This document shows, piece by piece, positions 1 to 13,400 of a stretch of DNA of 64,000 nt (positions are counted from its first letter, which is position 1; each line of letters opens with the position of its first letter). A model generated the notes under the pieces. It made no database searches. It was not told the DNA's origin and worked only from the letters and a program-made list of their open reading frames with translations. This DNA is from Xiphias gladius (lineage: Eukaryota; Chordata; Actinopteri; Istiophoriformes; Xiphiidae). Made by a program: the position numbers and the translations under genes. The stretch spans positions 21,478,715 to 21,542,714 of the forward strand of contig NC_053407.1 of the NCBI RefSeq assembly GCF_016859285.1. Direction: 5' to 3'.

Positions 1-1875
1 CAGTGTAAAAGTCATTTATAATAGATTTAACTTTAAGCCCTCCATAAACCTTCAGTCTGCATGCATTTATGTGAACACACAGCACAAACAACACAAAGAA
101 GAAGCATTCACTGATTTACTTATAATGATGTTTATCTGTGAATTACTTATGTTCCCCATGAAAAGCTGTATCAAATTAGCTTCATCCAAAAAACCCAAAG
201 TCTGCAAGGTAACTGTGACAAGAGAGAGTAGGAGCTGTCTATGTGAACATGAGAACAAAGGACTTTTTAAACAGTTTGAAAGTAGTCATTAAATAGAAGT
301 TGGGAATCAAATTTGCCAAATGAGAAACTGATACAGGGGTATTTGGCCACTGATGTTTTAGTGTGAGCACAAATGAGTCTTTGTAGCTAAAAAGTGATGC
401 GATTTGACAGAAAGGAAGGCGGTCTGCTCTGTAGTTGTACGGATGCTTTAAATGGGAGAGGAAATGGTTTTCCACACGAGCAAATTACAGTAGGGGTAGA
501 GGTGAAAGTTCAATTATCAGTAATCACTCTGCCATCAAATATACTTAAAGTAGATTTTATATCATATCAGAATGATTGAGATGCAGGATTTACTTGTTTA
601 AATGTCCACCTGTTCCAAGATCCACTGTTTTAACCATGATGATGATCAGCCTTCCAGTAGCATTATGGAAGGTTGATTCATGGTGATCACAATGGAAAGA
701 AGTTATTCTTGGATTGCCACTTTGTATAGCAGCAGGTATTTCCTAGAGTAAACCATGCTCTCTGTCCATGGGCTTGCACTTTGCCAAGCTGGGACACTAC
801 AACTAACACTGCCTGTGTACTTCCTTAAAAGGAGGCCGAGTACACCATCTCAGCTGATGGGATGGTGGACAGGGAGTGCGCATAGCTGCGTCTATTTCCA
901 TTGAGTCCCTGGTTGAGGAGGAAACTGTAACTCAGCTATGAAATTGGATCTTGTGTCACCAGAGAAATTTTATTCGAGGTTCATTGATCACTCAGATCAC
1001 TCAGTTTTTTATCATGGTCAAAATACATGAAACAACCAACAATTTACACTTTTCGAAAGTTCACCTGTCAGTTGATGATGGACTCCTTGTGTCCTTTTGC
1101 GTATTAAAACAAAGCTGAGCTGCTGAGCTGAGATGAAGACCCTGACTGAATGTCCTACCACTTGATGTTTATTGGCCATAAACACACCGTCCTTTTCACC
1201 CAAACTGTACACAAACATTTTAAATGAGCCGCAGAGAATGTCAACATTATGGTATATTGTGGCTTGTAAACAGATTGGAATTTGTATTCTGGTCAGGGAC
1301 TTTTTCATATATGACCATGTTTGGTCATGTGGAGTAAGCAGCTGCAGCTTCTTGATTGATTGCAAACACCTCTCTGGCAACTGTTTATCTATAAGCGTGT
1401 TGAGGCACTTTCTTTATCTTTTAACAAGAACCTTGTCTGATTTTGGGCCTACATATATTTCGTATATTTAGCTGATGCTGTCATTAGTGCAAGTTAAATG
1501 AGAGCAACCATAGGATCTCATTTAATTCTTCATTTACCAACAGAACAACTACCCAATATAGTAACTACAAAAGTCAGATATTTATAGAATTAGATTAAAC
1601 AAATTTTCATGTACAGTACCTCTGCCCTCACTATGCAGTGAGCTAAACACACTTTCAGTAAAGACTGAAGGCAGTTGTTGGCCTTTGAAGTCTTAACTGG
1701 GTGCAACTATGACACCATCAACAGTATTGGACAGACAGTTCAATGATATTGATGACAAATCAGAAAAAGAGGGGATAGCCCAAACAATAGCTTACCAAAG
1801 GGATTGTAAAAATGTGTTAGTACAGTAACAAAGAATTCACAGCTGTCACCACTGAAATATCAACAATAAAGGAAA
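1..1875. other. Non-coding stretch, no gene seen
   Basis: AT-rich sequence with only short open frames that lack splice-site support and resemble no family I recognise. It lies upstream of the first coding exon of cald1 on the same strand, so it is either intergenic DNA or a 5' intron of a longer cald1 transcript. Confidence 0.5.
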
Positions 1876-2268
1876 TGTTCCACATTTTGGGAAATAGACT
1901 TATTTGCTTTCTTGCCAGGCAGACTGATACCATTTACATATCTGTACACAAAATATGAAGCTACCGCCAGCAGCTGGCTAATTTAGCTTAGCACAAAGAT
2001 TAGAAACAAGAGGAAACCGAAGTCTCCCAACCAAGAAATAGTCTGGCACATAATCCCCTTCCGGAAAACAGATTTTTTTAGTTTTTACACTTGAAAAAAT
2101 AAGATACAATGTGTTAATTAGGAAGCTTTGGATCTAATGGCAGGCAGATTTTCAAACCTCTTAATACTAGTTTTAGCATAAAGGCATGAGATCGGTATCA
2201 ATCTTCTCATCTAAGCTTACTTTCAGCAAGAAAGCAAAGAAGCATATTTACCAAAATGTTGAACTGCT
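1876..2268. mobile_element. Palindromic non-autonomous repeat, copy 1
   Basis: The left end reads cattttgggaaatagactta and the right end reads gaagcatatttaccaaaatg, which are imperfect inverted repeats of each other. Inside are the family's hallmarks: 'tatgaagctaccgccagcagctgg', 'agcttagcacaaag' and 'cttctcatctaa...cagcaagaaagc'. Three related copies occur at 3594, 8296 and 19124. Inverted ends, a few hundred bases of length and no coding capacity suggest a MITE-like DNA element. The superfamily is not determined. Confidence 0.65.
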
Positions 2269-3593
2269 CTTTGTATGAAGTCCCCACACAAAGCGCAACA
2301 GTGTGATTAATCTAAACATACACAAAGAGTCCACAACAGCAAAAGTAAAAAGAGTAAAACAGTTAACTACCAGTAAATTAACTCAGAACATTGTATTGGA
2401 AACATGTTAGCCACAGACAGCTAATAGCTATAGCTAACAGATAATAGCTATATTAACTAGCTTGGTTAGCAACAAACTCCCTAAATTAACGAATGCCTGT
2501 TGTTTATTATAAACAACAGGCATGATAATAAACATGATAATGATACAACATTACAGCCATGCAAAAAATGCAAAAAGTTTGTTATTGTCTGGCTTCCTTT
2601 TTTGTTACAAGATTGATTACAAGAGAGAGAGAGCTGTACAGATACTAATATCCAGCTGCTTGCATGTCTTTCCCAAACATTTCCTAAAATTAAGATGTGA
2701 GGTCTACTGTAACTTGCCAAACCAAATGTAAAACATCCATTAGGAGCAGTCTTTAGCAGAACATAATGCTTTCCCCCGGCTTTCTTTTGAAGTGTGATTA
2801 ATACATTGGCAGTCTCACTATAAAGACGCCATCATCAAGCCAGTAATTACAAAGCCAGACAATATACAAATAGCACATGGCGTGTACACAATGCTGGGAT
2901 GAATAGAAATACAAAGGAGGACCAAGCAGTTGAGGTAATTATGGGGCTTTTAGTGGGAGTCTTTTATGCAATCCAAGCACTAATGTCTTATAAGACTTCA
3001 GCGGACCAGTGGAGGAATTTTCAGGCTAAATCCTAGTTGGCTTCAGAAACAAAGGGCTCAAATGTGGGCTTACTGTGATTTAACTACTTTTGATGGGCAA
3101 CACTGGCATTGGATACTTCCAAAAGCAAACTGTTTTTTTTGTTTTTTTTTCAGAACTGTGTCCATTAATCACACTTAATAGGTCATTCAGTTAAATTCAA
3201 TCAGTATATTTAAAGTACGATTGACAAGTCCATGCCTTGGATTTTGGTCACCGCCTAAGAATGAACTGTACATATTCTTTCAAATTATATAAAGAGATCA
3301 CATCAATGTATTAACACATCATATATTCAGTAGTCTCTCCCTAAATAGGCCAGAAACCTTAATATTTTTAGTAGACTCCCGTAAGCCTGCTTGAACTTTG
3401 GGAAGCCTTTTTTTGGACGTATGTAAGTTTTTTAAATAAAAAGAATTTGTAGTATGCACAGACCAGGTATGATCAAAAAAATTCTCCTTATAAGCTGCAG
3501 CTAATTTTGGCTGACTTCATGTTAGAATGTAAAATTGTATTTATCCTCACTTGCTCTGAACCCTCTCTGGCTACATCAGGTTAGTATAGTATA
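2269..3593. other. Non-coding stretch, no gene seen
   Basis: Contains a short inverted repeat near 2497-2525 ('gcctgttgtttattat' facing 'ataaacaacaggc') and poly-T runs near 3133. No exon or RNA gene could be supported. Confidence 0.5.
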
Positions 3594-4112
3594 GTTCAAC
3601 ATTGTGGGAGATATAACATTCGTATGTCTGTGTGTTAAGTATAGAGCAAGAGTCAGGAGATAATTAGCTTAGCTTAGCATAAGGACTGGAAGAGGGTGGA
3701 AATAGCTAGACTGGCTCTGTCCAAAGTTCAAAAATAGGTTTACCAAAACCTCTAAAGTTCACTATTTCACACATTATTGTTTAATTTTTAGACATACAGA
3801 GATAGAAAACAATAATTTTTGATTTTACGGGTAGTTGCATGCTGTCAGTATTTCTTTGCTAACAATAGCCAGGTGCAATGCAATATGTTACTTAGTGAGG
3901 TTTAGATGGGCTGGTAGGACTATTTTTTTAAGGCAGGGCCAGGCTCGCTGTTTCTCTCTGCTTCAAGACTTTATGCTAAGTTAGGCCAATTGCCTCCCGG
4001 CTTTAGCTCCATAGGTAATGTACAGACATGACACTGGTATTGATCCTCTCATCTAACTCTCAGCAAGAAAGTGAGTGAACACATTTCCAAAACCAAATGT
4101 CGCTTTATTCCT
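3594..4112. mobile_element. Palindromic non-autonomous repeat, copy 2
   Basis: The left end is degraded. The internal 'ttagcttagcttagcataaggactgg', 'aatagctagactggctctgtccaaag' and the right end 'cctctcatctaactctcagcaagaaagtgagtg...acatttccaaaacc' match the family seen at 1876, 8296 and 19124. Confidence 0.6.
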
Positions 4113-5939
4113 TTAAAAGTCATATTCTGTCATAGCATGCTTGTGTATCGGCCTGCTCTAGATAGCTGGCTGTGAAATGCTTAAATGCAAATCTAGTTAG
4201 ACCTCTGACAGAATTCATTCACAACTATTTTTTGCGGGTCTACATGTCACATCAGTGCTAGGGAATAACATGCTGCCAGCAGAAAACCAGAATTGTTTCC
4301 TTGTCACTGCTGTTTTCCTCGTGTGACAGTTGATTTGTTAAAAGCATTTAAATTAATATTCATGAGAAGTGTCTGGCGAGTGTTAGGGGTGGCAGTTGGC
4401 CAGTGACGACTTGCCAGTTGCATGAGAGCAGACTGACCATGGTGAGGTAGAGAGAAAGACGTCCTGCACCAGTGTCTGATCCCATCAGACTCGGAGCAGA
4501 CGAGATAAATCATTTACAGATGTCTGAATTCTGAACTGTCGTGGGCACCCGTCATGCGGGAATTATTTGTGGACTTGCAAGTTACAAGAGAAAGACTGTT
4601 AAAAGAAGGGAACCCTATAGCATGCTGTACATGTATAATAATGTGTGAGGGGCTTTGAGGGACTGTTTCCATGTCAAGGGTAGGTGCAGGCAGATATTTC
4701 TTTAAAATTAAATTAAAATGTGAATACTATCAGTGCTTTGATGGGGGGGGGGGGGGGGTATTTGATATTTCAGTGTTAGAGCAGGAATAATTCATGCAAG
4801 CTCCACAATTCTTATCTATAAAAATCACCTCTCTGGTGACTGATGGCACAGCTGTCATGGGGAACTCTCAAGCAGTATCTGTACTAAGTGTGTATGTGTG
4901 TATGTGAGCATCCACATTTGTGCAAGTAGCGGGTAGAAAGGTATTCACCTCTAGCTGCCAGAATGGTGATTTTTTAAACTTTGGAAATGCAGAAATTTGC
5001 CGGCCTTGCTGGAACCGGGCCAATCCAAACAGGGCTGGATCATGACTCTGACATGTCTGTGAGCCCCATAGAGTCCATAATGCTCCAGCTCCTGCCTCAG
5101 AAACACAGACCAGCCTTTGTTATCCCCAGACTTTAATTGGTCCCATATACGAACAGCTGCGAGGGAGTGATGGATATCAGTTTGTCTCATGTGTGATTGT
5201 TACAGGAATTAAGTCAGTGAAGATGTGAGCTCTTCACATCCATAGATTAGAGCTGGAAGACTGACTTTTCAGTGTAATGCATTCATAAGAGACTTGGTCG
5301 ATGTAAAAATGGTGGTGATGATGGTGACTAGGGTGGTGATATTAATGACAATAACAAAATTGGTAGTCATTATGATTGCATATGCAGCTGAACGCCGGGA
5401 GAACACCAGGTGCCGTTGACATGATAGTTGACTGATCCTGGTTTGGTGTTGCAGACCACACCAGGAGACCAGAGGGGTTACTTGAGGGGTTTATTTTGCT
5501 TACACATACACATTACACATTATACATACAGTAAGTTGGTGAATTCTGGTCATTGACTGAAGGTGTTCATGGGTATCTCTGCATAGATAGTGGTAACACT
5601 ACTTAACCCCCTATTTAGCACTATAAACATTTTTTAATTTAATAAATGGTTTATAACATTATAAAATAACTGTACACATCTATAAGTACATTTATAAGTG
5701 CTTATTAATGTACAGTATATGTCAACAATTTGAACTCCTTTAATGAAGAAAGATGTAATATTATTCCTACTACGTTATGATGTTGTCATTCTCTATTTGT
5801 TTTTACAGCAGCCTCCACTCCAGGGAGCCCACTGGAGGAGTTATAGTTAGATAGGGGCAATTCAAATGTTACTCAGATATTTTAAAAAAAAGTGCCTTGG
5901 CTTGATTTTATTATATCTTTAATTCAAATGATATTTATT

Positions 5940-6000
5940 TTTCTTACTGTCAACAAATCCCATGAAAAGGACAAAACCAATGATGAATTAAGCCCACTAA
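5940..6000 (+). repeat. Dispersed repeat fragment
   Basis: The segment 'gtcaacaaatcccatgaaaagg acaaaaccaa tgatgaatt' is nearly identical to 'gtcagcaaatcccatgaaaaga ccaaaaccaa ccatgaatt' at about 11,837-11,880 inside cald1 intron 1, so both are copies of one interspersed family. Confidence 0.5.
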
Positions 6001-6844
6001 AGCCTGAGCTCCAATGCTTGTTGAAATGACTCAGCATTTTTAAAGATCAAATTATATATTTGTGACCCATTATCAAAGTTTTATTTCTTCAGTGTGAATG
6101 ATGTTGGGGCTGGGGGCTACAGACAGGGTGGGGAAGTTTAGAAAATATTGAGAGGTGAACGAAAGTAACAACCAGCTCTAAAAATGTTTTGTCGAGATGT
6201 GAGATATATATGAGTTGCAATACATCACTTTGTTGTTTTCCAGAGAGCTGAAGGATAAAAGAGTGTCATCCTTTTCTAGGAAAGCTCTGAAATGTTTTGT
6301 TGGAGATGTCATGGCTGTTTTAGAAAACCTCTTTCAGCCCATCCTTTTTGTAAGCCCTGAGACTGTTTTGGCCATTGTGAAAGCTAAACTGTTATATGCC
6401 TGTGTCCCATTATGAGCCGCTGCTCACCGTTGGTGGGCTCCTCTTCAGATCTGAAGATACAGATACCAAAATAAAGGGATGATACTGAAGTGGCCCTCTT
6501 TATAACACTGCACAGCGTTACATAAAACCAGCATAGCCTCATATGGCTGAGAACGAATCTGATGCTCTGCCAGACTGGTTTTCAACTGGTTAGGACATAT
6601 ATATAATGCAGGTGTGTCACATCAATGCAAAGGGAGAAAATACACACAATGGTACATGATATAAACAGAATAAAGTGTCATGTCAACTTGACTCTTTGGG
6701 TTTACGTCATCTGGATTCCCAGCACTCTTGTTGTTATGTTGTTATAGAGGAAAATGGATGGCTTGCTCATGAGGCAGGCCAGAAATGTTCCCCATATCTT
6801 TTTCTTTCAGCATGTTCTCGCAATTCAAGTGAACGATTGTGTTT

Positions 6845-6846
<2 letters not shown>

Positions 6847-6917
<71 letters not shown>
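6847..6917. repeat. Compound microsatellite (GT)n(CTGT)n
   Basis: An uninterrupted GT run of about 42 bases passes directly into seven CTGT/GTCT units, seen by eye. It is probably polymorphic. Confidence 0.95.
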
Positions 6918-8295
6918 AGGAGATTGTGGCAGACTTTTCCATCCTGGACGAAGTTGGGCGGAGGGCTTTTTCCTTGACCACTTCCTTTTGTCGCATTTTT
7001 CAGTATATTAACAGGCCACCTGCAGAAATTAGTACAGTATTGCATTAACTACTTTTTATAAACAAAAAGCATGAGCATTTTTGGTCCCAAAACACAAATT
7101 GATATTTAAGCCTAAAACGATTTGCAATCCAGATTTTTTTCTACAACATAAAGTCAATAAATTCATATCTCAATAGTGAATTCTGACGCTGCACAATGTT
7201 AGCTTTCTGTTTTCTGTATCATTTGGGCAAAACTAACTAACTTACTTAAATCGTATCATTTGCAACTGATTCCATCAGCTCACTGAAACTGCCTAGAAAG
7301 TACAGTATATGTTTATTAGCATACATTGTCAGACATGAGTAATAATATTTTATTTTCTTCAAGCAAAAAAAAAACTCATTAGTTATTGCACCAATGCTGC
7401 ATATTTTGTTAATCATGAACCAGAACTGATAACCTATCCTAAACGAAGGAAATTATGAGTATATAAATACGTGTTGATTTTTTATTTTTTTATTTTAATT
7501 TACTGAGCCAAAATGTCTGTGAGTTTTTATTGGCTTCCTTCCTCCTCTGAGTGGGACAGAGTTGTTAATCTTTCTGAAATCACATTTCAGAGTTCCTTTG
7601 TACTTTCACACAACAGCGTACTGCATCTGTTGGCCGGAGCTACTGCCAGACTTTCTTACAACTTTCTTATAGACTTAAACAAGGTGTTCAAAAGGATGGT
7701 TGATGTCAGCTGGTTATTGTGCAGCTGGAAAATGTTCCATGTCAGAAAAAAATATTTTTTTTTGCACGGTTTGTCAATGGTGCTCAAGGCTAAAGGTGTT
7801 AACACATGGTTACTCAAAATATTTTGAGGTCTATATATGAATGAATCTGCTTATTCTTTAACCAAAGAAAAATCGATTAGTCGAGACTGGATTGTTGATT
7901 ACATACTGTGCCAGCCTTATACTAGAATTATCATTTTATCTATAACTCAGAACATACAATGAATTTTAAATGCACCGTCGCCTGAGGACATGGACTTTCA
8001 ATGAACAAGAGTAGAGGGGGTTAAGGGTTCACTGGTTATTGTGATGAATGAGGGGTGCTTTTTTAGGGCTATCATGTCTGTCCAGCCTCTACAATTCAAA
8101 TAAAGCTGTCCAGATTAGGCTGCCCAGTGGATCTATAGGCCCCCATCGGTACTCAAGAAATACGTTTAGAGGGTTAGTTCATTCTTTATTCAAACAGGTA
8201 GTCTTACTGATTTCAGGATACCTTCACCAAAAGAGACCTACAAGAATAATTTAAATATATTCAAGAATTACATCCAAAATTTAAAATAGTTGTTT

Positions 8296-8846
8296 TAAAT
8301 GTTTATTTCCATTTGCTTTCTTGCTGAGAAGACTTCACCACTGTCATGTTTGTACAGTAGATATGAAGCTACAGTTAGCTTAGCTAAGAACGGAAACAGG
8401 GGGAAACAGCTGACCTGGTTCTGTCTGAACGTGACAAAATCTGCCCACCTGCAGCTCTAAAACTCACCAATTAACACATTGCATCGCATTTGTTTCATTC
8501 ATTAAAAAAAGTGAATCTGGCACATAACCCCCGGTAAAACCACAAATTAACTTCTTCACGCACTGGTTTTTGAACCGATTTAACAAATGAGACATAATGT
8601 GTTTATTGGTGAGCTTTAGAGGTGCTGGTAGGTGGATTTTGTGGCCTTCGTACTGAGCCAGGCTAGCTGTTTCCCCCTGTCTGTTTCCAGGCTGAGCTGG
8701 GGGAATCTAGCTAAGCTAAGCTAAGCTAAGCTAACAAGCTGCCTGCTCTAGCTTAGTATTTATCAGACAAATATTAGAGAGGTATAGATCTTCTCATCTG
8801 ACCGTTGGGCAGAAAGCGAATAAGCACGTTTCCCAGAATGATGAAA
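8296..8846. mobile_element. Palindromic non-autonomous repeat, copy 3
   Basis: This is the best preserved long copy. The left half contains 'ttagcttagctaagaacgg aaacagggggaaacagctgacctgg'. The right half carries the inverse, 'aggctagctgtttccccctgtctgtttccaggctgagc', followed by a short tandem of 'taagc' (8707-8738). The right end 'cttctcatctgaccgttgggcagaaagcgaataagcacgtttccca' matches the other copies. The long inverted halves would allow a fold-back structure. Confidence 0.65.
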
Positions 8847-9699
8847 CTTTTAGTGCAAAGAACAGAGAGCAAAAGATTTTTAAATCTTGTACACCTCTTT
8901 GCTTGATCATAATTTTACTATCAGGACGAATATGAGAGACAACAGAGGCAGCAACATAAGTTTCCGAGAAGTTAATGATACACCTGAACCTAGATGCAAG
9001 GGAGACAAAGTAATAGTCAGTTTTGGTTTTTCTAAAAAGGCTTACAGTATACACAGATTCCTCTGTTGTCTTAAATTCTGCCAGTGAACCAGACTATTTG
9101 TAGATTTGAATGTCTTTTAAGGTGCACCTCCAGAAGTGAGAGTTTAAGAAACGTTTGACAGAAACACAGATAAAACCTTTTTTTTTTAATTCCTGTTTTT
9201 ATATGGAGTATGTTTGTTAAAAATGAGTGCTACAGTAAAAATGAAATAACACTGGTCAAAAATAAGGTCAGGGGATAAATTTGCTGCATGTCAGCATGAC
9301 AGGAATCAATTTTAAAAAATCCTGGTAACTAAAATGGTCTGAGAAATCTGATTTTCCTCTGGCAAACTGTGGCAATACATGTTTGGAAAGTCATTAACTC
9401 ATTGGAAATGAATTTCAACCCTCTCTATGTGGATAATAACCGATATAAACAGATACATGTGCATGGTAATGTTGCCAGCAGTGTTGAGCAAAGACTTTAA
9501 TGATAGGTTTCTTAAATGGTTCATCGGTGCATTTAAGATTGATGAGATTGGATCTGACAATTTGGTTGCAGAGGCTTTCCACAGACAGACTACTATGCAT
9601 TAGCAAACAAAGTGGCCTTAAAGAGAACAGGAGGAGAATAAGGTAGTAGGTAGATTTTCTGAGCTATGGAATAATTTTGAAGAGAGGACACCTGAATAA
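8847..9699. other. Non-coding stretch, no gene seen
   Basis: No exon with splice support and no recognisable repeat beyond T runs at 9178-9187. It lies just upstream of the possible cald1 5' exon. Confidence 0.45.
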
Positions 9700-9759
9700 A
9701 AGAAAAACATATACTTCTGACAAAAGCTGCAGCACATCAGACAGAGTAAAGAAAGCAGG

Positions 9760-10056
9760 ATGAGACAAACCGAGAGAAATAATATGAGAGAGTCTGAAGT
9801 CAGAGATCAGCGAGGGGAACGTGAGTCAGAGGGAGAGAGCAGGAGTCAGGTTGAGGAGGAGGAGGGAGGCTGAGAGAGAAGGAGAGGGGAGCAGAGAGGC
9901 AGGCTTTGCCTTTTCTGGTAGTTCAAGCCACTGAAAGAACAAGCAGGAATTCTTTGTGCTGCAGAGGGGCTGAGATATAAACCAGACTGTAGAAGTTGAT
10001 ATATGAAGAGAGGGGAGACACTGCTATCCATGGACTAAACTTCAGCTACTGTTAAG
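9760..10056 (+). promoter_or_regulatory. cald1: Possible cald1 promoter / 5' untranslated exon
   Basis: A strongly purine-rich block (GAG/GGA repeats, 9770-9900) is followed by a TATA-like 'gatataaacc' near 9971. The sequence then runs to a plausible splice donor 'gttaag|gtattg' at 10056/10057. The first cald1 coding exon begins about 420 bases downstream behind the acceptor-like 'tgtgtcttccag' ending near 10447. This is inference from sequence layout. Short-form caldesmon in other vertebrates uses alternative non-coding first exons, so other upstream exons may exist. Confidence 0.35.
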
Positions 10057-10477
10057 GTATTGTAAACTAAAAGACACTCTCGTTTTTTGTTAATTTCTAC
10101 TCATGCCATGAAGCTATCTTGAGTAGTCGCCCTGTATTTTGATATGTTTTGACTGATGTGGACTAATTTTATGAAATGCTTCTTATTGAATTTAACATGT
10201 TTTCCCAGTCACAGTGAGGGTTTGTTACTTAGCATTAAACATCCCGAAGGTGTGGAATTACCATGATGAAATTAAATTAATCCTATATGGTTGTAGGATC
10301 CTACTGTGCTCAAATTGTCAAAAAAAAAAAAAAAAAAGACAGAAAGAAAAATAAGGATTGTCAAAGTGTATGATGCAGGATGGATGGACTGATGACGGAT
10401 TAGTGAGTTTTGGAAACATGATGCGATGTCATACTTGTGTCTTCCAGTGAGAAAGTGCGAAAAATCTTTTGGGCATC

Positions 10478-13400
10478 ATGGACGATGACTTTGACCGCCG
10501 CATGGAGCTTAGGAGGCAGAGGAGAGAGCAGATGCGCCTCGACGCTGAAAAGTAAGTGAACCCTCTAAGAACAGATAAACAAATGTGAAGAGGAACATAT
10601 GCATACAGAGAAGTAAACCGTCAGGGACGGACACACTCAACCATAAGCGAAATTCAGTCCAAAAAAAAAAAGAATGCATGTTGAAGATTGTACAAATACT
10701 GTGAAAGGAGTGGCGACATCCTACACCACGACATCTTAAATCAAAGCCTCATAGTCGTATCAGTGTTTGACTGTCTGACTCACCATTCTCAAAACAAACC
10801 TTATATACCGTACTTTAAGCTTCAGTAGACCATATTGGTCTTATGGCACAAAATTCCCCCCCATTTATAAACCACAATGGCAGTTGCTGCCAGTTATTAG
10901 GCAGCAGCTGCTCACAAGGAAGTCACATCAATACTGTGTAGTGTGGAGCCGGTTTTTTAAACCCATACAGCCAGGTGACAAACGTTACCATAGTGACATG
11001 AACAATTAGTCTTCTGACTAACCATGCAAAGTCTTAACGATGGATGCTCGGTGAGCAAAGCCTACTGTGTGTATGTGCGTATGTATTTCTACGTGTCCCT
11101 CCCTCTCTCTTTGTTCTCAGATAAATATTACAGCACTGTTATAAAGTCACTGCTGTCATCCACTCTAGTAGTAATAGATAATCTACAGTGATGTAAACTG
11201 AAAGGGAGTGGAGAAAAAATTAAAAAAAACTCAGGTCATTTGTCAGTTCTCCTGTAGTTGCATACATAATTTGTGTTGAAACATTAGCAAGTGGTTTAGG
11301 AATCACTGGAAAACAATATGAACCAAACAAACAAGCCATAATTGTGCTGTGAAACCCTCTGGACCTCATGTGATGTCACGAACCCAGGAATCGTGGAAAC
11401 GAACTGTGTTAATTAGCATAGTTGTTAACACCTGGAACTGTCAGCAGCTGCTTAATTAGTGAGCCACTTAAAGTAAGAATCCGACATTGTGATGAATTTT
11501 GATTAGCAGAGCCTAGAGACAGAACATTCACTGGATCGGTTGGTGTCAGGTCCCAACCTGTCAGCCACCAATGCTTATGGTTTTAGACTTCAGAAAAGAG
11601 TAATGATTGAAAGCTAAAAAAATACCTAGGTAAAACATGTTTAAACTGTTTGAATGAGTAGCTTCTTTACTAATCCTCATTCATTAACCTTTTCTTGTAT
11701 ATTTTTAGTGCAGATAAAATATAAACTATGTGCAAATTTTACCACATGGGCACTTGTTACAGCACTATTGGCCTTTAACTTTACAATGCAGTGATGCAGG
11801 GTTAAAAATATAAGTCTGGTGATGGTGGTGTCTAACTGTCAGCAAATCCCATGAAAAGACCAAAACCAACCATGAATTTATCCAAGTAACAAGTGTTGTC
11901 TGTGTTGCAAAAGCTGAAAAGCTTACTCCTCTTTGCCATAGAGCTTCATTGTTGTCTAAAACTATTAAAAGCACATTGAGTCACAGTATTGCATTAGGTG
12001 ACATGTTCCTTCACGACAATGAATGTGGGCAATGTAGTTCATTTTGAGTTTATTGTAAACATCATACTGCTGCAAGAATTACGCACTAGAGTGCCAAATG
12101 TACATTATTCTGCGGTTGAAAATAGTCCCCAACAAATGCACTATTTCCTCCTGTTTCAGAATACTTTGCCTTCAACTACATTGCCCAGCTGTTTTGAGAA
12201 ATCATTTAGCTTTACCGCTCAAAGCACTTAACCAAGCAGTGAAAGAGCCTGAACATAACCATAAAAAAGTTTAATAATGCTGGAGTCACTACAAGTGGCT
12301 ATTGTGCTGCAAAATCAGTTACTTTGGCTGAAAACAAATATGTCGTCTGTGAACATTTTACTGGTATGTTCATTATCAACATGTTTGCGACTTGTCGAAT
12401 ACATAGATTAATAACATATCCTCATTATGGTGATAGAATTACGATTGCTGTTGCAGTTTAGTTGTATATAAACATAATTGCCAGGGGACAGGATTGGGGC
12501 ATGAGGCTCACATACTCAGATAGGATGGAGGGGTCAGGAAGTATTGAAAGATGCCGTGGTTGTTTAGGACTTTTAATGGGATTTGTTAAACATATAGATC
12601 CACTAATGGATTGTCGTGAAGTTTGGCCAGGAGCACATCTCACACATAATTTTCTCTCAGTTCAGGAGTCAGTTGCTGTCATATCAGATGTCCTAGCAGA
12701 GCCTCAGTGAAAAAAAGGAATTTTCTCACAGACTCGCAGCCAGCTCTGCCAGCCGTGCCAATCCAGCCTGCCTTGCCTTTTCTGCCTCCTGCCGTTCTCC
12801 AGCTTCTCAGCTCCTCTCTGCCGCCCGAGGAAAAGCTGCAGATACTGGAATGCTCTGACTGCCATTTTTATTTCAGTTGAACACAGCCTTCAATGAATGC
12901 TCCAGACTCTGACAGTTTGAGTGGACTTTTCAGGGTTCTTTCCTTCATCTCACTCTGTTCTCTCATTGGCGATGAAGCCCTCATCATGTTTACCTCCGTT
13001 TATTATGTTTCACGTCCCTCCAGTTGCTCATCTGGAAATGTAACAATAAAACCCTTACAGCACTCTCACAGCAGGCCTCTGGCTTTGGGTGGAGTAATAT
13101 GTAATCGAAATTACTTGCTCAGTGATTTCTGAAGGCGACCCATGCCAATTGGAGGAACATTTGCCTGGGGATTTGTTGGTTTTCCCACCTCATTTGGGTC
13201 TTTGTTTCTGTTCTAAAGACCAAAAGGATTCTTGTGGTTCTCGTCCACCTCTTCCTCTCACAACATCTGTAAATCATTGTGCTCTGGATTCAAGATGAGC
13301 AGAGGGAAATAAAACCCAAGCGCTATCAATGGGCCATTTCAAGCTCTCTCTCCCTGCCTCATGAATCCTGGTGATGCTCGGAAAGATACAGCCTGGCATG

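Larger units (their letters stand above)
4113..8295. other. Non-coding stretch with simple repeats
   Basis: No gene supported. It contains a 16-base G run at 4743-4758, a GT/CTGT microsatellite at 6847-6917 and a repeat fragment at about 5940-6000 that recurs in cald1 intron 1. An AT-rich stretch at 5600-5720 ('ataaatggtttataacatt', 'acatttataagtgcttatt') resembles sequence near 28,735 and 29,250. Open frames across the GT repeat are artefacts of the repeat. Confidence 0.5.

Noticed and set aside
6675..7048. Open frames with long Cys/Val or Thr/His runs
   Set aside because: They are translations of the GT/CTGT microsatellite. There is no family resemblance or splice support.
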